Under the pieces are notes generated by a model that worked only from the letters and a program-made list of their open reading frames with translations, was not told where the DNA came from and did no database searches. The position numbers and the translations under genes are program-made. 64,000 nt of DNA from Pisolithus tinctorius (taxonomy: Eukaryota; Basidiomycota; Agaricomycetes; Boletales; Pisolithaceae): NCBI GenBank assembly GCA_024663395.1, contig JANFAH010000005.1, positions 1,612,001 to 1,676,000 of the forward strand, in the 5' to 3' direction. Below, in pieces: positions 1 through 10,546 of this stretch. Numbering within the stretch: the first letter of the stretch is position 1; each line of letters starts with the position of its first letter.

Positions 1-232
1 GAAACGTATCAAGCTCCCGCCCGAGAAGGCTATCTTCATCTTCGTCGATGAGGTTTTACCTCCGACAGCTGCTCTCATGAGCTCAATATATGAGGAACAC
101 AAGTCAGTCCGCACACTCACCGTACGATTGATGACGCTGACTACGATGCTTCTCAGAGATGAAGACAATTTCCTTTACGTCAGCTACTCGGGGGAGAATA
201 CGTTTGGGGCTGTAGACGGGGTTGAGATGTGA
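1..232 (+). CDS. ATG8: Autophagy ubiquitin-like protein Atg8, 3' end (partial)
   Basis: This is the C-terminal part of Atg8 (GABARAP/LC3 family), the ubiquitin-like protein that is joined to phosphatidylethanolamine on autophagosome membranes. The window opens inside the gene; the frame starts at base 2 and reads [15 protein letters not shown], a family hallmark. An intron at 103-156 (GTCAGT to CAG) restores [20 protein letters not shown]. The conserved glycine after ENTF is the site where Atg4 would cut, leaving the short tail AVDGVEM to be removed. The stop is at 230-232. The 5' part of the gene lies before the window. Confidence 0.95.
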   Translation, partial: KRIKLPPEKAIFIFVDEVLPPTAALMSSIYEEHKSVRTLTVRLMTLTTMLLRDEDNFLYVSYSGENTFGAVDGVEM

Positions 233-1125
233 ACGTCTTGTGATATTATTGTTTCCATCTCACGACTCAGCGTTAAATCGAGTTGGAACGGGAAGCAGAA
301 TCAGGAGCCAATTATTCTGATTCGCCTACCTTTGACATGACTTCATGCCCCCGTCTATGCCCTGCTCCCCCCCGTTCTCGATCTACCTTTCTTATGTGCG
401 ATCGTGACTTGGTTTTGTCGCTGTTCTTTTAGATTGAAATGAAATCCATTTGTACACGAGTAATAATTTATACCGCGGCTTCACTCGCGTCTTTCGACTC
501 ACCTGGTAGATAGTGGGCAACGGGGTGCGGCAACTGCAAGTCATAACCACCTTTTTTGCATTACTGCTGGCCATCACTGCATTCTTTCTATTTCCCTGTG
601 AAGTACTGGGCACCTATGATTCAGAGCTCATTACCCTCTCATTTTGTGGTGCTGGTCTTATAAATCACTACAGGCGACATCAATATACTCTCAATGCTAC
701 ATTATACCACTCTGGTTTCTGAATCGAACAAATCACTGGCAACGCAGCAAACCTGGTTACCCTTGGTCTTCTCAGTAAGATAAGGGAGGGCTACATATCA
801 TGTACCCTGTCGCAGTTATCTTGGGTATGTGCGCTTTGAACTGCGTGTTTGGGGAGAACTCACGAGCATTCGTTGGATTCGATATCGCGTGGCAGGTAAG
901 CGCCCGGAACGATCGCAGTGACACCTCATTTCAAGAACGTGAAAGCCCAGCCTGCCAATCTGCCGCGTCTCAGTGGCTGTAGAAGAGTGGACCAGCGACC
1001 CCTGTAGTGCAACGGACCGACTTCCCAAGTCAAGGCCTCCAGGTATCTATCACGTAGGGACTTGGTTGCCCCCTTTCCGAACGAAATATCCCCCCAAGTG
1101 TTGTTCTACCATTTTGGGGACGATG
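233..1125. other. Intergenic stretch with a possible small multi-exon gene at about 442-982
   Basis: Between the ATG8 stop and the RAD57 stop there is no gene that I recognise. On the plus strand a hydrophobic reading frame at 540-603 (FFALLLAITAFFLFP), intron-like borders at 605 (GTACTG to TACAG), 778 (GTAAGA to CGCAG) and 896 (GTAAGC to CCCAG), and a stop at 980-982 can be joined into a short membrane-like protein. Another plus-strand frame at 1062-1185 also looks protein-like. The joins are my inference and some implied introns are shorter than usual, so this may be a decayed or chance reading. Confidence 0.25.
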
Positions 1126-2592
1126 TCATGCTGCGGGCGGAAGAGACGAACCACCCAGGGCTATCTGACTATATGTGTCCTCTGGTAAGGTGTTTAATGC
1201 CCAGAAAGATTCCCATTCGTCCTCTGCATCAGACTCTGGTGTTGGTGCTCTAGTCTCCGCAACACGGCTGTCCTCAACACATCCAATATCCAACGGTGGC
1301 AATTGGTCACATTGGTTACGGTTGCCGTCATCGGCCTTGTGTAAACTGGACACTGCATCCGCCACGTTCACGGGTGTCTCGTGAGTTGCAGTGGGTAGCG
1401 TCGTACTCCCTGCGATCGCACAGACACCCTGCGTTGTGACGATGTAATCGCAAGATGCTGGAAACGATACCGAGCTGAATACGATGGAAAGGCGCCTAAT
1501 CAAGGTAGGTTCATCATTCCCCCCGTCTCCTAGATATCGACGTCTGCCTGTCCGGGAGAGGAATATCCGAGCATTCACCTGGTTAGCCCATACGAGGCCA
1601 AGTGATGCCTCCTTTCTATCCTCACCAGGAATGCTGTTAGCGCAACCAAACCACATTGCTTGGTCACGATAGCTCATTACCGTGTTGTCCGGAGGTTGGT
1701 CGCGTGTGAGAACGTCGGTGACCTCGTTCAGAACCCAAATAGCGATGCGATATCTACTTGCAAGCTGGTGCAGCAGTATGGAGATCTCTGATATTTTTCG
1801 AGACCGCTCCACGAGAGTCCGGGTAGTCGTCTTTGCGATATCATGAAACAGCTCTGCGAGGGCGTCAATGACCACAAGTTTCAAAGGTCTTGAGGTCGAA
1901 TCGGACAACCGTGTTGAGATATGCTGGGGAAGGAAGGTAGACAAGACGTAGATGAGTTTTTCTATGGTCGGTGTTTGGATGGTTTGGATATTTGAGAGAC
2001 TACATGTCGAGGGTGAAAGCATGGGATGAGCATCTAGCATCTGTTCCAACCGCGTTGTTTGCAGGCGGGAGGCAACCGTGATATAACATGCAGCTCCGGA
2101 AAGGCCGCCAAAGCTTGGAGGTAGTTGGACGAACAGCGATAACTGGAGAGCAAGCTGAGTCTTTCCGGCAGCACTAGCGACCCGTTAGCAACGACTGCAA
2201 CTGCAGCTACGTCGATGTTTCACCTCTCGCCGGCTGTCTCCCAGATCATGCCAGTTCTGATGCCGCCTCCGAGGAGAGTATCGAGTTCGGCATCCCCGGT
2301 AGTAAACTTCTCGTCGTGCTCATCTGCCAAGATGTCCGCGAGGCGTCGCAGGGGCTGCGCCCGTTCTTGACAAATGCGAGCGATGATCTCGTTCGCTTCT
2401 TGAGGTGGGATTCGGCAAGCTCTCGAGAGCTCGCTCGGGGTGGCCAGAAGGATGTCTGCGATGTCCTTGAAGCCACCTGTGTACACAATGAAGGCATCGT
2501 AACGTGGACAGTCCAGTCACTGTACCTTTCGACAGGACTGCCTTCTGTTGGTTTGAGAGTGTCAAAAGTGATTGTACAAGCGGATATTCCAT
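1126..2592 (-). CDS. RAD57: Rad51-paralog DNA repair protein, Rad57/XRCC3-like
   Basis: This encodes a RecA/Rad51-family ATPase that would help load Rad51 during homologous recombination. I read three exons, complement(1126..2173, 2224..2476, 2526..2592), giving 455 residues in one frame. The N-terminal helix-hairpin-helix region contains FKDIADILLATPSELSRA; then come GDAELDTLLGGGIRTG and a Walker A motif GESAAGKT whose serine codon is split by the second intron. A Walker B-like strand (LKLVVIDALAELF) follows. The late segment GLVWANQVNARIFLSRTGRR is typical of Rad57-like proteins. The last 100 residues are acidic and poorly conserved, so the exact C-terminus is less certain. The start ATG lies 77 bp from the divergent COQ7 start. 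Confidence 0.85.
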
Positions 2593-2669
2593 TGTCGAGG
2601 CTGTGTACATGCATGGACGCGTTAGATTTTTGACACGGTGACAAGCTCGGCGACCCCTTCTCTCCGACG
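2593..2669. promoter_or_regulatory. Short divergent promoter between RAD57 and COQ7
   Basis: Only 77 bp separate the two start codons, so both promoters must share this space or overlap coding DNA. It contains ACGCGT at 2617-2622, the MluI cell-cycle box core that in yeasts drives G1/S expression of DNA synthesis and repair genes. That it acts here on the repair gene is inference; a six-base match can occur by chance. Confidence 0.4.
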
Positions 2670-3463
2670 ATGCTTTCTTGCCTACATCGTCGAGTCTGTC
2701 GGGCTTCGACATGTGCACGCCAACTCAGTACTAGAGCTTCAGAAGTTTACACAAATCCTAGCAAGGCACGATACGAGGCGGTCTCCGCCTCGCCCCGAGA
2801 CATAACCCCGGATCAACGCCGGGTCCTAGATGCTGCATTGCGCGTAGACCAGGCTGGTGAGCTTGCAGCAAACTGGATCTACCGGGGTCAAATGGCAGTT
2901 CTGGGAGGCGACCCAAAAATTGGTCCATTAATTCAAGTGAGCCCTCCTATGTTGTTTAAAGCAGCCTTGGGTCTCATGCAATTAGCTACTTAGGAGATGT
3001 GGGACCAAGAAAGACACCATCTCGTCGTGATGGATAAGCTGCGGATCCAGCACCGGGTACGACCAACCATCCTTTCTGATGTCGCCAAGGCCACCGGGTT
3101 CGGACTTGGTGTTGCCACGGCACTCCTGGGTAAAGAGGCTGCCATGGCTTGCACTGAGGCGGTCGAAACCGTTATTGGAGAACACTACGATGAGTACGGA
3201 CGCCTCTCTTCGTGAATTCTTTCACCCGGCGCTCATCCCTTCCCTGACCCTAAAGCCAACTAAAGGAGCTCGACTCTCTGTCATCTTCACACCCCAGCAT
3301 GACGCTCTTGTCAGACGTCATTCGCGAGTTCCGAGACGACGAGCTCGGTCATCTCCACGTCGCGGTAGATCATCATTCCCAGCGTGCACCAGCTCACGCC
3401 CTACTTAGTACGGTCGTTGGTTACGGCTGTAAGGTGGCCATAGAATTATGCAGAAAATTCTGA
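2670..3463 (+). CDS. COQ7: 5-demethoxyubiquinone hydroxylase, mitochondrial
   Basis: Coq7/Cat5 is the di-iron monooxygenase that hydroxylates demethoxyubiquinone in ubiquinone synthesis on the matrix face of the inner mitochondrial membrane. Three exons, join(2670..2936, 2994..3193, 3256..3463), give 224 residues. The first 25 residues are rich in Arg, Ser and Cys, as in a mitochondrial presequence. Iron ligands are visible in the order expected for a four-helix ferritin-like fold: E in RVDQAGELAAN, ExxH in EMWDQERHH, E in GEHYDDQ, and ExxH in FRDDELGHLH. Length and motif spacing match the family. Introns start GTGAGC and GTACGG. Confidence 0.95.
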
Positions 3464-3538
3464 TGGCTTGGTCTGCATTTTAGCGTATGTAACGTCTAAT
3501 ACTTGCCACAATAAACGAACGAACAGCCATAGAATAAA

Positions 3539-3981
3539 TCATGATTGAACGAGTGAATCCCCCTTCCGCTTTCCCGTCCATTTGAACTTGTTCTGCAGAA
3601 TTCATGTTATTGAGTCCATGGCACATCAGGCTAGAGCAAGGACCTACCTGCGTCTCGGAAGCTACGTAGTAGATTACTGATGGAATGAGCACGCAGCCAG
3701 TGAAAGTTATCAGGCTAGTGCGACGAGTGAATCTGAAGTGTTTGTATGCATCCTCACGCTGTGACAGTGAACAAGTTGGACACATAATAAACGAATGAAA
3801 CCCACCATGCGGTTCCATCGCTCGATGGCGGGATCGAGCTGTATGGACATATAGGGTCAGCACCTACGATTTTGAACTGCGAACACATTTCCGTACCTGC
3901 ACAAAGCCTGTACTCAGAGAAAAATACAGTCAGTATCCTGGAAAGAGCATTGAAAGTTCAGCACATACTTGGTACGGCCAT
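3539..3981 (-). CDS. Small complex I subunit, NDUFB4/B15-like
   Basis: This appears to be an accessory subunit of mitochondrial NADH:ubiquinone oxidoreductase. Five exons, complement(3539..3586, 3648..3758, 3806..3838, 3897..3907, 3969..3981), give 71 residues. The start MAVPSFVQLDPAIERWNRM, the segment YKHFRFTRRT and one membrane helix (ITFTGCVLIPSVIYYVA) followed by FKWTGKRKGDSLV match what I know of fungal NDUFB4-like proteins. The second exon is only 11 nt long. Introns take up more of the gene than coding DNA. The splice model is supported by phase and by canonical GT-AG borders at all four introns. Confidence 0.8.
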
Positions 3982-4116
3982 GGTGAATGCAGCTGAGCAG
4001 GAGTGTTGTTGTGTCTTATTTGTTCTCTCCTCCGCTGTGACACGGTGACAGTTTCAGTGCCAGCTTGACTTTCGTTTTGACCACCATCTTCTCTACTATC
4101 CCTCCTATCGCTGACA

Positions 4117-6866
4117 ATGGCTTACAACCGTGATTTGGATAAGGGCAAGGACAGTTGGGGTGACTATGGTTCTTGGGATACCGAAGACAGGCCTGCGAGA
4201 GGTCGAGACGACGACTACTATGGCGAGGGTAAACGTCGAAAATATAATAATGGTGTATGTGTTTACGCACTTGTCGTTTCTTTGAGGTTAACCCTTTCAG
4301 CAGGGCTACGAGGCCCAGTCATACGGTGGCCCTGGATATGACAGTTACAGCCAACCTCCGCACAAACAGGATCACGCGCACGACTACACAGACGCTCGAC
4401 ACGGAAAAGGCTTCACGAGCAAGAAACGGCTGGTTCCTAGCGAACCCAGTGCTCACGTCATATTCTTGGGCTTGGACCCAGACTTTTCCGAGGCGGATGT
4501 TTGTCGATACACTTCGAATGTTTTCGAATACCAAACTAAATCCATCTTGTGCTCCAGCTGCAGGCTTACCTCTCCAGTCACGGGTGCAACATCGAGTCCG
4601 TCACCATAATAAGAGATAGATCAACAGGCAGTTGCCCCCTTCGTATCTGTGTCTGTGCCGTACATTGACATCTATGGCCGTTGGATTTTTGAAGGTTTAT
4701 CGAAGGGCTTCGGATTTGCCCAATTCGCAAGCGTGGAACATGCTCGCGCTTTCGTGGACCCGTTATTCCCGTTCGTTCAAGTGCCGCCTCCGGCATCACA
4801 TGGCGCCTCCGCAACTACCGCTTACTACAAAGCGCTTGAGATGGGCCTACCGACTAATGGACGCCGAGTGAAAATTGACTATTCACAGAGCGCACTTCCA
4901 CATGACAAGGGCCGCGGTCGACAAAACTTGAACGACGGTACTCGGGACATCGGCAACTCTCCAGCTGCTGTGCTACTCTTTCGTGGCCTTGACCCCTTGT
5001 CAGGCCCTCAAGCGATAGCTCAAGCAATGATGGGCTCTGCGGGACTCGGCAAGGAAGGTCACAGGGGGATGAAGAGAATAATCCTCATCAAGGATAGGGT
5101 TACCTTGGCTAGTTTTCAGTTTGCCTTTGTCGAATTTGTCGACGTGCAGGTGCGGGGGAAAAAACGAAGTAATTGGAGTTGAGGCAACTTACTGTCTGCC
5201 TCAGGCTGCTTCTGCGGTATTGGCAAACACGATGTCGTCACACATCCATCCGTCAGGCTTTCGCATCTCTGATAAACCCGTTGCTGCTTCTTTTGCACAT
5301 CCATACTCATTCCAACCCGTGTCAGACGTCATGCTGCGCGATGAAACTGCTATTCCATCATCAATGAACCTCGGCGGTGTTGATGGGACCTTCGTCAAAT
5401 ATTGGGATGAGTCGGCGACTGTTGCAGTACTTGATTTCAAAGTCGAGGAGCCCTCACCCGCACAAGCACAACATTCCTCTGCTCCTGCGAAGGAGAAAAA
5501 GAAAAGGACCAGAGGTATTTATATCTGTCAACCGCATTGTGGATTTCTTGCCTCATTTCTGATCCAGATGATGCTTCCAAAAAGCAACTCCTTCCGTCCA
5601 CGTTACCAGTATCAGACAAGCCAGTGACATTGAATTTCAGTAAGGCAGGGAGTAGCAGTAAGCCCACACCATCATCAGGTCCAAAGGGTCCTGCGCCAGC
5701 TTCGCTTGGTTTCTCTGCTGAGGACTTCGCGGGTGACGAGGAAGAAGCAGAGCAAGAATTACCTGTCGAAGAAGATAAAGGTTCCGTGGTTCCCTGTGCG
5801 AATATTTGCCAGAGGCGTTGACGATCAGTAGTTATTGCAGCCAAGAAAGTTGCGCCTATGATTGCCAGTAAGAAGGTACGATAGTTTTCAGAACTGGGTT
5901 TATGTCTCTTAAATTTATTCTCTTCAGACCGTGAACAACATACAGAAATGGAATCAGGTTCAAGAAGAACTCAAAGAGGGGCTAGCTCCCCAACCTTCGG
6001 TACTTGTTGGCGGTCTCACGCATAAGAACAGGCTCATCGTCACCAGGTCCCTCTCTCACAGACACTGGCAGCATCAAGCACGCCATCACTGGGCGCAACG
6101 CCCGAACCGACGGAAGAGGAGTTTGAGTTTTCTGACACTGGAACTATGGCTTGTCTCTTGTGTGCGAGGCAATTTAAAAGCACTGAGCAGCTGAAGAGGC
6201 ACAACAAAGAGTCTGATCTTCACAAGGTCTTCATCACACTCCCTAATGCCTTGTTCCTGCTAATCCATGCCACAGAAGAATTTCAAGGATGCTAATTTAC
6301 GCGAGGTTGCACGTCAGAAAGCTGTTGCGGCCCGGAGAGCGTCTGCAATGCGGTCAGAAACAGAACCACCAAAGTACCGAGATCGGGCATCCGAGCGTCG
6401 CATCATGCACAACCAGCCGGAGGTTCCACTTCCGGAAAACGGTGGCGTAGCTGCGAAAAAAAAGCGTCATGCAGAAGGCCCACCTCCCCCGCCTTCTCCT
6501 CCATCACCACCAACTGCTCTGAGCAAGGACGAAAGTAATGTCGGAAATAAGTTGTTGAAGATGATGGGATGGAAGGAAGGTTCCGGATTGGGGACAGACG
6601 GCGATGGTCGTGTGGACCCTATGTACGTGTTTTTTTGGCCATATCGGACATCGTCACGGTTGATTTACTCGTCCAGCCAAACGGCCATATATGCGCAGGG
6701 AGTAGGTTTAGGCGCTAGTAAGGCGAAGGAACTTGGAAAGTATGCGGAAGGCTATTCGGGGTACGTGCACATGGTACAGGATGCGGTGGGTTCTGCAGCT
6801 GTCTTCAAAGGGTCGTTCGTTGAAATGCAAATATTTTTCCAGGCTCGTGAGCGATATGGGGCTTAA
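4117..6866 (+). CDS. RNA-binding splicing regulator with two RRMs, C2H2 finger and G-patch (RBM5/RBM10-like)
   Basis: The protein should act in the nucleus on spliceosome assembly, as RBM5/6/10 do. It begins MAYNRDLDKGKDSWGDYGSW, a basic and acidic low-complexity head. RRM1 runs from about 4455 to 4890 (HVIFLGLDPDF ... LSKGFGFAQFASVEHA). RRM2 runs from about 4960 to 5300 (AAVLLFRGLDP ... FAFVEFVDVQ), with an intron after it. A C2H2 finger lies at about 6147-6225 (MACLLCARQFKSTEQLKRHN). The G-patch is at about 6535-6860 (NKLLKMMGWKEGSGLG ... IYAQGVGLGASK), and the end reads RERYGA. This domain order is the RBM5/10 order. There are about nine or ten introns; several acceptor choices are approximate. 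The stop is at 6864-6866. Confidence 0.8.
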
Positions 6867-7110
6867 CGTGGAGTAACACGGAGCCGGTGACAATTATCTC
6901 GTAAACAACATACTGTAATGGGACATTAACGATCCGTTTATTGGATACCGTAGAGGGCTATATTATCGCCTGGGTCATTTTGTTATTTGTCCTATCCCTC
7001 TTCTCAGTTGATCCATGTTTTAAGGAAACACGGGTGTCTGTTTAGCCGGCAGTATAAAATGATTGTTGCATACTCGTTTGGGTGAGCTTCACAACTTCCC
7101 GCTATCTTCC

Positions 7111-10100
7111 ATGAACAAAGAATCCTCCGCGACGGACAAGCAATGCTTGCCTGGCGTACCATGTGCTGAGTTTCGCAATCCCGAATCGTCGTTTGCCCAG
7201 TCACACGTTGTCGAGGATGCAGTTGATATCACGACCTTGGTAAGGTTAGACGCTCAGTGCATGGAGTTTCGCAGGACAAGTTTCATAGATAGTATCTACT
7301 GAAGACAACCCGACACTTCCTGCACTCACGTTTCGCTTTTGGGTCATTGGTATTGGACTAGCGATATTTGGTATCCCCTCTAGCCTTGTCAAACGCTGTT
7401 CCGTTAACAGTTCGTCGTTTAGGTTCTGTACTTTCTGAAATCTACTTCTGGAAACCTCAGGGAACAACTGTCTCCTCTCTCTTCCAGCTCATTGTATCGT
7501 ATGTGCTTGGAAATGCTGTGAGCTTTTTAGGGACCATTTTTGGCTTATCGCCTGACCGTCCAACCATCAGATGCATCATATGATGCCTTCGACCGGTTTC
7601 TGGCGACTCCTGAATCCCGGACCATTCAACATCAAGGAGCATACCTGTATTACAGTCATGGCATCAACCGCATCGCTTACTGCGTCGTCCATAGGAATCA
7701 TCGCTACTCTCGATCTTTTCTACGACATTAACCTCCATCCCGTTTCCGCGATCCTCCAGACTTTTGCCTCACAGGTTCGTCGTATCACACATGGGCTCGT
7801 TGGCATCCGACTCGTTTCCCATATAGTTAATTGGATACGGTTTTGCTGGCGTGCTTCGGAATTTGCTCGTGTGGCCTACCTATGCTCTGTATCCAAATCA
7901 ATTACCTTCTATTTCCTTGTTGCAATCAATGCATCTGGGTGGACTCCTTAACCGTCGGAAGATGAAGTATTTTTGGATAGGTACATATAAATTTCATGCG
8001 ATCCGTCTCGGTTGTTCACAGTGCTTTGATAGTCTTCACTGCCATATTTTGCTGGGTGAGGTCCCTGGGACAGGCTCGATGTCCACTCACTCCGCCAACA
8101 GGAAATTGTTCCAACCTGGATGTTCCCTTTGTTGACAGCGGTATCGGCCGTTTGTCTTGTCGATAACGGGAGATCGTCGTTCGTTCGCAACTTGTTTGGT
8201 GCAGGATCTTCCAATGAAGGATTAGGTCTCCTGTCCTTTGCGTTCGATTGGACTCTCATTACACAAGCCTATCCACTCTTCTGGCCCCTCCGGACCCAAG
8301 TGTCTGCCTGGGTTGGCATTTCAATCTGTTATATTCTCATGAGTGTGTATCCTGCCATTTCTTTTTCTTTTAGACTTAACATTGCATATGAACAGTGGTG
8401 AGCTACTACAAGGACGTTTTTCAGGGGTACTCTAGAGGACTCCCTTTCATGTCGTCCTCCCTTTTCACTGGGAATGGTTCAACGTACAACCAGACTTCAA
8501 TACTCGATGCTCAATACCAACTCGACTTGCAGAAATATGCGGAAGTGGGTCCTCCGTGAGTCTTGTCGTTCTCACACGTTAGCGTGAGTAACCGTAAGGT
8601 AGGTACATGACAACAACTTTCGCAGTCTCCCAATTGGCGGGCTATGCATCCATGGGAGCTGCATTTTCTCATATTATTCTTTGGCACTGGAAGGAACTTT
8701 GGGCAGCCTTCAAAGACTTCAATTTTCTGAAGACTGGCCAAGAATTTGATGAGTGCGACTAGTTATTGCGATGCTCAGTTTTGTCGTACTGAACCGCGAC
8801 TCAAGTGTTCATTTCCAAAAAATGAAAGCATACAAAGAGGTCCCACAGTGGTGGTATTTAGTACTTTTCGTAATCTCTCTGACTTTGGCGATTGGCACGG
8901 CCTATGCTGATGTCAATTTACTACCTTGGTGGTCTATCATTATGTTCACAGCTATAGGTAGCTTACTTGCTCACTATCTTTGGCATTGCCGCTAATCGTT
9001 TTCCTGCTATGTAGCATTCATAGTTGCGGTCGTCCTGAGTCTCATCTATGCCGTGACTGGGTTTCAGCTATGCACGTGTTCGGTTCTCGTGCAAATTGTT
9101 GCGGTGCAGTGAAAAACGACCCCTATCCGCTTACGCTTATTATTATATAGGCATATATTCATCCCCAGCAGCCTATACGGAACATGTACGCCAAATTGTA
9201 CGGTTATAACACAGGGTACCAAGCCCTTTACATGGTGGCCGACCTCAAACTAGGTTAGGTGGCTTCTAACGTTAAATGGCATGGGTGGATGCTCATAATA
9301 GTTACCAGGGCAATATGCCAAGGTCCCACCCCGTTGTACTTTCGTTGCCCAGCTGAGTGGTACAATTATCGGAGCGAGTATGTGAGTCTTTTGTTTGCGC
9401 CCTGAATATAACTAATGTACGTCAGTTTTCAACTATATTTTATACAAATCAATCGTCGGCGCCCATAGGGAAGACTTACAAAATCGTCTGTGCTTTGCGG
9501 AAGTTGTTAATGCAGCTTACCTTGGTTTCTGATAGCAATTGGTACACGGCTTTGGTCGGGTTGGAACGCACAGCAAATCAATTCCGCAGCTATAACTTGG
9601 GGCGCGTTGGCAAAGGAACTCTATGCCCCGGGAAAGATCTACTTCCAGGTTTGATGCGATTGTTCTCGCCCAGTACATCGGGTGTGTTGAAACGTAGACA
9701 AAGCTTCCGTTAGGGCACCTATATGGATTTCTGGCGCCTTTCCCGTTGTATTTCATGCATCGTTTATATCCAAGGTGAGTGTATCATACTCATACACGGA
9801 CACGTAATGTCCTTCAACAAATCTCTAGCCAACGCATTTGGTCATACTTGAATATGCCCGTTGTTTTGACGTACGTCGGGTGGTTGCCGTATTCCGTTAA
9901 CGGTGCGCCAGTCTTCAATACACCTATACACCTAAGCTGCTTACGCGACATATCGAAGGGGCGTGGTGGCCAGGGTTCGTCATAGGGCTCGCCAGCCAGT
10001 GGTGGGCGAGGACGAGAAGACCGAAATGGTACATGATGTATAACTGTGAGGTTGCCCATCATCTCACATTTATCTTGGTTGTTCACGTCTTCCCTAAGAT

Positions 10101-10300
10101 CTGACGTCTGCTGCCCTAGATGGTGGGTCGTCCATCATTTACTTCATCCTCAACTTCGCAGTCTTTGGTATGGCCATTTCACTTTCTCCGAAATCATCCA
10201 TCTGAAGGTTAACATAACAGGTGCCGGCGGAAATATCATCAACTTTCCGTACTGGTGGGGCAACCCTGACCCAAGCATTAGCAGCGTCGGTGCGCAATAA
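7111..10300 (+). CDS. Oligopeptide transporter, OPT family
   Basis: OPT proteins are proton-coupled membrane transporters of small peptides, glutathione or metal chelates. The head ends VEDAVDITTL, then EDNPTLPALTFRFWVIGIGL opens the first membrane segment. Family signatures follow: GFWRLLNPGPFNIKEH (about 7585), LLTAVSAVCLVDNG (about 8126), NMYAKLYGYNTGYQA (about 9181), GWNAQQINSAAITWGALAKE (about 9556) and the terminal INFPYWWGNPDPS. Hydrophobic segments recur throughout. Many short introns interrupt the frame (for example GTAAGG after TTL and GTATCC after IFG); after joining them by eye I saw no frameshift, but not every border was settled. The start is the first ATG before the conserved acidic head. 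Confidence 0.85.
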
Positions 10301-10546
10301 AATACAAGTTGCCACCCCGCTTATGATTTGACTGATATTGGCCTAGATCACTGTAAAGTGAGTGGGTACTAGGAAAGTTGATAGTACTAAACCGAAGTGC
10401 GATGAGTGTTGTAAAAGCCGCGGTTACCTGAAGGCTGGTTGACGGGGCGAACATGTCGCCGGTGAATAATCCACGTTGATAATGCAGATTCAGCGTACAC
10501 AGAACTTCGAAAGTACAGTATAAATAAGAAAAAAACATGTAGCGTA

